Shown piece after piece: positions 35,074 to 42,045 of a stretch of 64,000 nucleotides of DNA (position 1 is its first letter; each line of letters opens with the position of its first letter). The position numbers and the translations under genes are program-made. This stretch comes from Novosphingobium rosa NBRC 15208. Its GTDB lineage: Bacteria; Pseudomonadota; Alphaproteobacteria; Sphingomonadales; Sphingomonadaceae. Under the pieces are notes generated by a model. The model ran no database searches. It was given only the letters and a program-made list of their open reading frames with translations, and was not told the DNA's origin. The DNA is taken from positions 1 through 64,000 of the forward strand of contig NZ_BCZE01000027.1 in assembly GCF_001598555.1 (NCBI RefSeq), given 5' to 3'.

Positions 35074-35991
35074 ATGGACCGACTGACCACCATGGCGACC
35101 TTTCTCAAGGTCGTGAAATCGGGGAATTTCACCGCTGCGGCGGAGGAGTTGTCGATTTCCCGCACGCTGGTCTCCCGCCATGTCGCCGATCTGGAGGCGC
35201 ATCTGGGGATCAAGCTGCTCAACCGCACCACAAGGCTGGTCAGCCCGACCGACGCGGGGCTGCGCTACAGCGAGTTGTGCCAGCGCGTGCTGGGCGACAT
35301 CCGCAGCGGCGAGGAGCAGATTTCCGCCATCAAGAACGAGCTGGAGGGCGATATCGCCGTGCTCTGCCCGATCTGGATCGGCAGTTTCGGCGTGTCGCTG
35401 GCGATCGGCGAATTTCTCTCGCGCCATCCCGGCGTCAATGTGAAGTTGCATTTCGAGGAACCCTCGGCCAATCCGCATGAGTTCCTGACGATGGGCTATG
35501 ATGTCTGCATCCAGCCCAATGTAATGCGCGACAGTTCGATCATGGCCAAGAAGATCGGCAAGATCAACCATTTGCTGGTGGCCTCCCCGGCCTATATCGC
35601 CGCGCAGGGCATGCCCGAGACGGTGGCCGATCTGGCGCATCACTCCTGTCTGGCCAAGACAACCGACAATCAATGGGTCTTTGAAAATGGCGAGCGGGTG
35701 CAATTGCGCCTGCCCGCGAAATTTTCCTCCAACAGCGTCTTCGCCTTGCGGGAAACTTGTGTGGCAGGGCTGGGCATTGCCCTGCTGCCCAAGGGGATCA
35801 TGCAGGATACGCTGGCCAAGGGCGATCTGGTGCAGGTGCTGCCCGATTTTCCGATCGCGGCGCGCCCGCTTTACATCGCCTTTCCGCCCGGCGGGGATGT
35901 GCCGCGCCGCATCCGCTCCTTCATCTCGTTCCTGGGGGACTGGTTCAAGCTGCACAATGTGGGCGATACGGCTCCATCGCTGCGCACATAA
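35074..35991 (+). CDS. LysR-family regulator
   Basis: Regulator of 305 residues with a winged helix (TFLKVVKSGNFTAAAEELSISRTLVSRH, in two pieces around residues 9-37) and a LysR effector domain of the CrgA/DsdC-like branch. It starts at ATG 35074 after GGGAGAC. It is divergent from an MFS gene and convergent with a LigM-like gene. Dyads of the form CGCAACA-T-TGTYGCG lie in the promoter of that gene, and a half-matching site is in its own upstream region (34934-34948), making it the likely regulator of module A. Confidence 0.9.
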   Translation: MDRLTTMATFLKVVKSGNFTAAAEELSISRTLVSRHVADLEAHLGIKLLNRTTRLVSPTDAGLRYSELCQRVLGDIRSGEEQISAIKNELEGDIAVLCPIWIGSFGVSLAIGEFLSRHPGVNVKLHFEEPSANPHEFLTMGYDVCIQPNVMRDSSIMAKKIGKINHLLVASPAYIAAQGMPETVADLAHHSCLAKTTDNQWVFENGERVQLRLPAKFSSNSVFALRETCVAGLGIALLPKGIMQDTLAKGDLVQVLPDFPIAARPLYIAFPPGGDVPRRIRSFISFLGDWFKLHNVGDTAPSLRT

Positions 35992-35994
35992 GGA

Positions 35995-36027
35995 TCAGGG
36001 CGCCACATGCGGGATGCGGCGCCCTGA
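35995..36027. terminator. Bidirectional hairpin between LysR and LigM-like genes
   Basis: A perfect ten-base stem TCAGGGCGCC/GGCGCCCTGA (35995-36004 with 36018-36027) with a 13-base loop lies between two convergent genes. No T-tract is seen. Confidence 0.6.
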
Positions 36028-36053
36028 CAGGCGGCAGGACTGAAAGGGTGGCC

Positions 36054-37382
36054 TCAGTCCTTGCGATACTCGTGGCGCGCATGCTCATTGTAGGGCGAGG
36101 GCGCGACGGTGACCTTCAGCCGCTGGAAGCCGAAATCGCCCTTGGCATCATGGCCCGGGCCGGGATGCTCACCCCAGACGAAATCGAGCTGCGTGCCCGG
36201 CGCGGCAAACTCCTTGTCCACCAGACCAAGCGACAGGATCTTGTTCAACGGCCCGATCAGCCCGGTCTGGAAGACCATGCCCACCAGCTTGCCGTCCTTC
36301 TCGATGCGATAGCGGCCATAGGTGTTCATATAGTCCGGCTGGCCGAAGACGCGCAGCACATCGACTTCATCGAAAACGAAGGTGACCTTGCGGCGGGGGT
36401 AATCCACCTTGACCTTTTCCAGAGCCTCGCGCCCCAGATAGTCATGGTTGAAGCTGATCGACTTGCCATAGCCCAGCTCGAAGGGCGAGACATAGTAATC
36501 CTCGATGTCGTCCGAATAGAAGCTGCCATGCAGCGGCTTCTGCCCTTCATAGGAAAAGACGCTGAGCCATTCGCGATAGGGCTTCAGATCGGCATCGGTG
36601 AAGATGCCCGGCGTGGGGGTGGGAATCCAGCCGCTTTCGATGCCATTGGTGTAATAGGCCTTGCCACCGACATGGACGAGGCCGAATTCCTCGCCCGCCT
36701 TCAGGATGGCTTCCTTGACCGCCACGGCGTCTTTCCAGTCGCCGATGAATTCATAGCCGGGCATGCCCGCCATGCCATGGCGAAAGGCGCGGAATTTCGA
36801 ACCGTTCAGCTCAACGGGCGTGGAGTGAAAGAATTTGGTGGAAGGCAGCGGACCATCGAACAGTTTTTCCGCCAGCTTCATCGCCAGCGGGCCCTGAATC
36901 TGATAGCGGAAGACAATCGGAGAGCCTTCCTTGCGCAGCCCGGAATCGGGATCGACCGTCATCACCACATCGTAATTGCCGGTCTCGCCCTGATAGCGAA
37001 TCCATGACTGCGAGGCGGGCACGCCCGAAAGATTGAAGCGCTCTTCGGCGTCGCGCATCAGAATGCCATCGGTGATGAGGTTGCCGCGCGCCGTGACCGG
37101 TACGAACTGCTTGGCCTGCCCCACCACGAAATTCTCGTAATTGTTGGCGCTGTAGTCTTTCAGCAGCCGCAGCGCATCGGGGCCCTCGATCCACAGATCC
37201 CACATATGATGCGACAGATCGCTCAACGCCACGCCATCGCGCCAGGCCAACTGCTCCTCGCGCCAGCCGACATATTCGGGCTGGATCACCGGCACCTCCC
37301 AGGCCTTGGCGTTGGGCTTCCAGACCAGCGCCATCGGCGAACCGGCATCCTCCATGGCCTGTTGCAGGCTCTTGGGCTTCAT
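36054..37382 (-). CDS. THF-dependent O-demethylase, LigM/DesA-like (GcvT fold)
   Basis: Protein of 442 residues starting at MKPKSLQQAMEDAG after AAAGGA; the open frame extends 60 codons upstream but that part is shadow sequence. It has the GcvT N-terminal fold and C-terminal beta-barrel, with blocks shared with LigM-type demethylases: LSHHMWDLWIEGPDALRLL, FRHGMAGMPGYE, ESGWIPTPTP, IEDYYVSPFELGYG and FNHDYLGREALE. LigM and DesA move the methyl group of vanillate, 3-O-methylgallate or syringate to THF. It is divergent from metF and purU, which would process methyl-THF. Substrate is inferred only as a methoxylated aromatic; other methyl donors are possible. Confidence 0.85.
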   Translation of the reverse strand: MKPKSLQQAMEDAGSPMALVWKPNAKAWEVPVIQPEYVGWREEQLAWRDGVALSDLSHHMWDLWIEGPDALRLLKDYSANNYENFVVGQAKQFVPVTARGNLITDGILMRDAEERFNLSGVPASQSWIRYQGETGNYDVVMTVDPDSGLRKEGSPIVFRYQIQGPLAMKLAEKLFDGPLPSTKFFHSTPVELNGSKFRAFRHGMAGMPGYEFIGDWKDAVAVKEAILKAGEEFGLVHVGGKAYYTNGIESGWIPTPTPGIFTDADLKPYREWLSVFSYEGQKPLHGSFYSDDIEDYYVSPFELGYGKSISFNHDYLGREALEKVKVDYPRRKVTFVFDEVDVLRVFGQPDYMNTYGRYRIEKDGKLVGMVFQTGLIGPLNKILSLGLVDKEFAAPGTQLDFVWGEHPGPGHDAKGDFGFQRLKVTVAPSPYNEHARHEYRKD

Positions 37383-37479
37383 CGGGCATTCCTTTCCGCA
37401 ATTCGTGCTCAGCCGCATGTGCCACGGCCTGCCCGAGACGTAGCAAGCAGCCCCCCTGCCGATATATGCCCTCTTTTCG

Positions 37480-37494
37480 CGCAACATTGTCGCG
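37480..37494. promoter_or_regulatory. Dyad operator 1 of module A
   Basis: CGCAACATTGTCGCG is an imperfect palindrome (arms CGCAACA and TGTCGCG about a central T). A matching site lies 102 bases away at 37582. Both are in the 285-base gap between the LigM-like gene and metF, so one lies near each promoter. Confidence 0.5.
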
Positions 37495-37581
37495 ACTTTG
37501 GCGACAAAGAGCAGCCTTGCCCGGTCATCAAGGACTTGCACGCCTTCCCGACAGGCACACACCCGGCCTTATGCCGACTGT

Positions 37582-37596
37582 CACAACATTGTTGCG
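37582..37596. promoter_or_regulatory. Dyad operator 2 of module A
   Basis: CACAACATTGTTGCG shares 12 of 13 bases (CAACATTGT, C or T, GCG) with site 1 in the same orientation and keeps the dyad about the central T. It lies about 70 bases before the metF start. Confidence 0.5.
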
Positions 37597-37667
37597 GGAT
37601 CGGTTGCTACTCAGCGGACCCGGTCGGTGGCAGGCAGGCTTCATCCTGTTCATAAAGCGACCCCATC

Positions 37668-38522
37668 ATGCATGATCTCATCTCACTCTTCGAGGATTAC
37701 AGCCTCGAAACAACGGCCAGGGATGCCCCTGCCGTCAACACCCTGCCCCTTGGCCTGCCGCGCCCGGCGCAGGTCTTCGTGCCCTGGCTGCCGGATGAGC
37801 ACGATGATGCCCGCATTGCCGCCTGCCGCGCCGTCCGCGCGCAGGGGCTGGAGCCGGTGCCCCATCTTTCGGCCCGGCGGATAGCCAGCGTGGATCAGCT
37901 TGACCGGCTGCTGGGCGCCTTGCGGGCGCAGGCGCAGGTCTCCTCGCTCTTTCTGATTGCAGGCGATCTGGCACAGCCCTCCGGCCCCTTCGAGCACAGC
38001 CTTGCGGTGATCGAAACCGGGCTGCTGGAACGCCATGGCTTCACACATGTCGGCATTGCGGGCCATCCCGACGACCATCCCGATGTCGCCGAGCCCATCC
38101 TCTGGGACGCGATGCTGGCCAAGATTGCCGCCCTGCGCGCGCGGGGCCTCGATACGCAGGTGGTCACGCAATTCTCCTTCGATGCCGCGCGGGTGCTGGG
38201 CTGGCTTCAGGAAGTGCGCGAGCGCGGGGTCGATGTGCCGGTACGCATCGGCATTCCTGGCCCGGCAGGCATCAAGACGCTGCTGGGCTTTGCACGGCGC
38301 TGCGGGGTCAGCGCCTCGGGCAGCGCGCTGGCCAAATATGGCCTGTCGCTCAGCCGCTTGATCGGCAGCGCCGGGCCGGACCGCTTTCTTGGCGAGCTGA
38401 TCGCGGGCCTCAATGCGATGGAGGCCGGAACCGTCCGGCTGCATGTCTTCCCCTTCGGCGGCTTCTACAAATTCGGCGACTGGATGGCCAAGGCCACCAG
38501 CGCCGCCCCCATCAACGCCTGA
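37668..38522 (+). CDS. metF: Methylenetetrahydrofolate reductase-like, module A
   Basis: Protein of 284 residues with the MTHFR TIM-barrel pattern. YSLE near residue 14 matches the position of the catalytic glutamate, LIAGD corresponds to the LRGD flavin motif of MetF, and GIPGPAGIKTLLGFARRCGV and LAKYGLSL are family blocks. It is more divergent than housekeeping MetF and pairs with the copy at 57014. In demethylation pathways MetF runs towards methylene-THF, regenerating the methyl acceptor. The gene is divergent from a LigM-like gene and 38 bases before purU. Confidence 0.82.
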   Translation: MHDLISLFEDYSLETTARDAPAVNTLPLGLPRPAQVFVPWLPDEHDDARIAACRAVRAQGLEPVPHLSARRIASVDQLDRLLGALRAQAQVSSLFLIAGDLAQPSGPFEHSLAVIETGLLERHGFTHVGIAGHPDDHPDVAEPILWDAMLAKIAALRARGLDTQVVTQFSFDAARVLGWLQEVRERGVDVPVRIGIPGPAGIKTLLGFARRCGVSASGSALAKYGLSLSRLIGSAGPDRFLGELIAGLNAMEAGTVRLHVFPFGGFYKFGDWMAKATSAAPINA

Positions 38523-38560
38523 TCCCACTTTCAAAAAATCATAAAATCTGGAGAGATCCT

Positions 38561-39412
38561 TTGGCTCAGTCCTTTACTCTGGTCGTCAGCTGTCCCGATC
38601 GGCCCGGCATCGTGCATGGCGTTGCGGGGGCGATCTTCACCCATGGCGGCAACATTCTGGAATCGCGCCAGTTCGACGACCGCGAAACCGGCCGCTTCTT
38701 CCTGCGCCTGATGTTCGAGATGAGCGAAGACCCGCAAGGCCTGCACGGCGCGATGGCGCAGCTGGCCGCAGACTTCGCCATGGACTGGCAGCTTGTGCCC
38801 ACCGGAGAGAGGATCAAGACGCTGATCCTCGTGTCAGGCTTCGACCACTGCCTGGGCTATCTGCTCTACAAGACCCGCATGGGCGAGCTGCCGATGGAGA
38901 TCGTGGGCATCGCCTCCAACCATCCGGCCAGCGCCATGACGGTCAGCACCATCGGCGACATCCCCTTCCACCATCTGCCGATCACCCGGGACACCAAACC
39001 CCAGCAGGAGGCCCAAATCAAGGCGCTGGTGGATGAAACCGGCGCGCAGCTGGTGATCCTGGCGCGCTATATGCAGATCCTGTCCGACGATCTGGCGGCG
39101 TTTCTTTCGGGCCGCTGCATCAACATTCATCACAGCTTTCTGCCCAGCTTCAAGGGCGCCAAGCCCTATCATCAGGCGCATGCGCGCGGGGTGAAAATGA
39201 TCGGCGCGACAGCCCATTACGTCACCGCAGACCTCGATGAAGGCCCGATCATCCATCAGGCCGCCGAAGCGGTCAGCCATGAAGACACGCCCGAGGATCT
39301 GGTGCGCAAGGGCCGCGAGATCGAGAGCCGCGTGCTGGGCCGCGCGGTAGGCTGGCACCTCAACCGGCGGGTCTTCCTCAATGGCGGCAAGACGATCGTC
39401 TTCGGGAACTGA
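38561..39412 (+). CDS. purU: Formyltetrahydrofolate deformylase, module A
   Basis: Protein of 283 residues. An N-terminal ACT domain (TLVVSCPDRPGIVHGVAG) is followed by the formyl-transferase/hydrolase fold with the catalytic block INIHHSFLPSFKGAKPYH and the GATAHYVTADLDEGPII block carrying the active-site aspartate. It hydrolyses 10-formyl-THF to formate and THF. The start is a TTG at 38561 after GGAGAG. A broken folD follows four bases later, so the preceding step must come from another folD, probably the copy at 58774. Parts of the gene are identical at DNA level to the purU copy at 57912. Confidence 0.92.
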   Translation: MAQSFTLVVSCPDRPGIVHGVAGAIFTHGGNILESRQFDDRETGRFFLRLMFEMSEDPQGLHGAMAQLAADFAMDWQLVPTGERIKTLILVSGFDHCLGYLLYKTRMGELPMEIVGIASNHPASAMTVSTIGDIPFHHLPITRDTKPQQEAQIKALVDETGAQLVILARYMQILSDDLAAFLSGRCINIHHSFLPSFKGAKPYHQAHARGVKMIGATAHYVTADLDEGPIIHQAAEAVSHEDTPEDLVRKGREIESRVLGRAVGWHLNRRVFLNGGKTIVFGN

Positions 39413-39415
39413 GCC

Positions 39416-39650
39416 ATGGCCCGCATCCTGAGAGGCGACGAACTGGCCCGGCGGCTGGATGATGATCTGCGCGCCTGCATCACCGCCATCCAAGCAGCAG
39501 GAGGCCCCACCCCCACGCTGGCGGCGGTGCCGGTGGGGGGATGCTTCGACCAGCCACATCTATGTCCGGCGCAAACATAAGGCCGCTCAGGCGGTGGGCA
39601 TCCGCTCACTCGAACACCGGCTGGAGGCTTCGCCAGCGCAGCGCAGGCGC
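39416..39650 (+). pseudogene. folD: Frameshifted and truncated folD
   Basis: ATG 39416 opens a FolD N-terminus (ARILRGDELARRLDDDLRA ... PTLAAVPVGG). At a run of six G (39535-39540) the reading frame slips, and the next frame continues with TSHIYVRRKHKAAQAVGIRS and LEHRLEA, the YxxxK active-site block of FolD. After about 75 codons the similarity stops, where the convergent hydrolase gene ends at 39652. The cyclohydrolase motifs, the Rossmann domain and the PGGVGPMT end are missing. The loss of about three quarters of the gene cannot be a sequencing slip. The gene order metF-purU-folD matches module B. Confidence 0.85.
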
Positions 39651-39651
39651 C

Positions 39652-40644
39652 TTAGCCCAGCGGGATCACATCCAGATCCTTGCCCGCCACGATCCGTCCT
39701 TTGAAGACGCGGCCCAGCGCGGCCGCCAGCGCCTGCGGATCGAAGTTGCGCCCGGCCACGAAATGGGTGAGGACCAGGGTCTTCACCCCCGCCTCCTGCG
39801 CCAGGGCGCCCAGCTTTTCGGGCGTGAGATGCTGGAACTCCATATGCGCCATCAGCGTCTCGAGCGCGGGCCCTTGCGTCCCCACCGCCACCAGCCCGGC
39901 GCGGATGCTGGGCAGATCGACGATCTCGGAGACCAGCACATCGGCGCCATGGCAAAACTGCGTCAGGGGCGCGGAAGGACCGGTGTCTCCGGTGAAGACC
40001 ACGCTGCCATAGGGCGTGTCGAAGCGATAGGCATAGGATTTGTCGGCGCCATAGTCGTGCGGCGCGCTGTGGATCTGGGCGTAATGCGTGTTGGCCACGG
40101 CGCTGATCCGCACGCCATGGTCCTCCATCAGCACCTGCGGCGTGGAGACATCGCATTCCCGCACCGGATAGAGGCTGGCGAGCGGCGGGCGCCCCGGCGC
40201 CTGCGGGCGGAAGATGTCCTCGCCAATGCCCACCGCCGCCAGCGTGGCATCCACCAGCTTGCGCGTGCCCGGCGGGCCCCAGATCGGCATGGGTTTGTTC
40301 CGCCCAAGCATCCAGCCGCTGGCCAGCAGATAATCGAGCCCCAGCGTATGGTCCCAATGCAGATGGGTCAGCAGCGTCAGATCGACCTGCGAGGGCGGCG
40401 TGCCCGCCCGCGCCAGTTGCTGGCCGACATTCTCCCCCGCGTCTATCAAATAGCGCCTGCCGTCCACCTCAAGCAGGCTGGCGGGCTGGCTGCGGTCGAG
40501 ATGCGGGGGCGGGCCGCCCGCCGTGCCCAGCAGGGTGATCCGCGCACCTTTGGCGGCAGGTACACCCTGCGCCCAGCCACGCATCGGGAAGGTTACGGCG
40601 GCGGCTCCAGCAAGGCGCAGCAAATGGCGGCGGGCAAGCTTCAT
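39652..40644 (-). CDS. Exported metallo-beta-lactamase-fold hydrolase
   Basis: Protein of 330 residues starting at MKLARRHLLRLAG, whose ATG overlaps the stop of the GcvT-like gene (ATGA); in-frame codons upstream are inside that gene. The N-terminus has a twin-arginine-like motif (RRHLLRL) and hydrophobic stretch, so Tat export is likely. The zinc motif is THLHWDHTLG, with further ligands in NTHYAQ, FTGDTGPS and VLTHF. It shares the GTAGGP...DRSQPASLL opening with the hydrolase at 27965. Reaction unknown; an ester or lactone hydrolase acting on the imported compound is an inference. Confidence 0.88.
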   Translation of the reverse strand: MKLARRHLLRLAGAAAVTFPMRGWAQGVPAAKGARITLLGTAGGPPPHLDRSQPASLLEVDGRRYLIDAGENVGQQLARAGTPPSQVDLTLLTHLHWDHTLGLDYLLASGWMLGRNKPMPIWGPPGTRKLVDATLAAVGIGEDIFRPQAPGRPPLASLYPVRECDVSTPQVLMEDHGVRISAVANTHYAQIHSAPHDYGADKSYAYRFDTPYGSVVFTGDTGPSAPLTQFCHGADVLVSEIVDLPSIRAGLVAVGTQGPALETLMAHMEFQHLTPEKLGALAQEAGVKTLVLTHFVAGRNFDPQALAAALGRVFKGRIVAGKDLDVIPLG

Positions 40645-41966
40645 GCATTCGCTCCGGCGGTGAGGTCGACTGACTGGTTGCGCCCCTCCTGCAGATAGGG
40701 AAAGCGGGCGACGCGGGCGCGTACCGGCTTGATACGCCCGCCATGGTCGCCCCACAGCACCGTCACCTCGGCGCCGATCCGCGCCTGCGCGAGATCGATG
40801 GTCGCATGGCTGAGCACCTTGCGGAAATGATAGCTGTAGACCGTGCCCGAGGAGATCCCCACCGGCACATCCCCCGCCAGCACATGATCGGCATGGCCGC
40901 ACAGACCGCGATTGGCGGGAGAAACCGGGATTTCGAGATATTTGTACTCGGACCCCTCGCGGAAAAGCGAGGCGTAGACGTCGATCACATCGCGCTCGTC
41001 CCATTCCAGCGTGACAACGGTGCGCCTGGAATCGGCCAGTTCGGCCTCCAGCGCGGCGCGACCGGTGAAATCATGATCGAGACGGATCGATTTTTCCCAA
41101 CCCACCTCGATGGGCGTGCGGCAGCGGGCGCGAAAATCAGCCGGATCAATGCTGCCCGCCATGATCGGATCGGGGAAGCGATAGGGCAGCTTGGCCATAA
41201 AGGCCCGCCAGCCTTCGTCCTGATGCATCGCCGAGGAAAAAGTCCAGAACTGCTGCGGGAAGCCGCCCTCGACATGGTTGACCTGAAAGGTCTGCCAGCC
41301 CAGCCGCTCCAGCCCATGGGGCTCTCCGGCCTGCACGATGGCGTCGTAAATCTCGGGGGCTTGCGCCATCGGGCCATGCAGCTCGAAGGCCAGCGTGCCC
41401 GCCATGCCCACGCGCATGATCTGCACCTTGTGGCCCTGCACGCTGGTCTGGCGATAGCGCAGGAAATTCACATCGCGCAGGCTTTCGCCCGTCGCCGCCT
41501 CCAGCGTGGCGAGAGCGGTGGGCCCGGCGATCTGGAACAGGAAATCGTCGCTCACCACCTGCTCGACATCGCCCGAGAAGCGGCTGAAGGCATAGGGGAA
41601 CCACGGCCCGGCAACATAGAGCTTGAACGCTTCCGCCCCCAGCTTCTGCAGCACGCCATGCCCGGCGATCAGGCCCTGTTCCGTGCAGGCGATGCCATGC
41701 TTGGCGGCGCCCTCACGAAATTTGGCGAAACCGTTGATGAAGGTTTGCGCCAGAAACGCCTCTGCATCGGGGCCGCGATAGCTGATCTGGCCCATGCCGG
41801 AGAGGCCCGCATGGATGTAGCAACCCTGCTTCCACGACAGGCTCTCGGCCTTCCAGCCATTGTATTCCCATTGCCGCACAAAGCCGCCCGTCAGGCTGAA
41901 GAGGCCATATTGCGGGTAGAAGGGGATGGCGCTGGGGATCGTGAAAGGCGACCGGACTGTCATCAC
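40641..41966 (-). CDS. GcvT-like methyltransferase, divergent O-demethylase homologue
   Basis: Protein of 441 residues with the GcvT fold: GQISYRGPDAEAFL near residue 60, VGMAGTLAFELHGPM near 195, the EVGWEKSIRLDHDFTGRAALE region near 300 and a C-terminal barrel (VTVLWGDHGG). The blocks are those of the LigM/DesA group, but the protein is clearly more distant than the two LigM-like proteins in this window, so a different methyl donor is likely. It is flanked in one operon by a TonB receptor upstream (79-base gap) and a Tat-type hydrolase downstream (ATGA overlap). DMSP demethylase and dimethylglycine-type roles cannot be excluded. Confidence 0.82.
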   Translation of the reverse strand: MMTVRSPFTIPSAIPFYPQYGLFSLTGGFVRQWEYNGWKAESLSWKQGCYIHAGLSGMGQISYRGPDAEAFLAQTFINGFAKFREGAAKHGIACTEQGLIAGHGVLQKLGAEAFKLYVAGPWFPYAFSRFSGDVEQVVSDDFLFQIAGPTALATLEAATGESLRDVNFLRYRQTSVQGHKVQIMRVGMAGTLAFELHGPMAQAPEIYDAIVQAGEPHGLERLGWQTFQVNHVEGGFPQQFWTFSSAMHQDEGWRAFMAKLPYRFPDPIMAGSIDPADFRARCRTPIEVGWEKSIRLDHDFTGRAALEAELADSRRTVVTLEWDERDVIDVYASLFREGSEYKYLEIPVSPANRGLCGHADHVLAGDVPVGISSGTVYSYHFRKVLSHATIDLAQARIGAEVTVLWGDHGGRIKPVRARVARFPYLQEGRNQSVDLTAGANA

Positions 41967-42045
41967 TCATCCTCATCCTGCAACAGCCTGCACCACGCTT
42001 CACCAGCGGATGGCGCAGGCTGATGGCTGGCCCGGTCCGGGCCGG

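Noticed and set aside
39535..39540. G6 run in folD as a simple sequencing error
   Set aside because: Restoring the frame would still leave only about 75 of roughly 285 codons, so the gene is broken either way.
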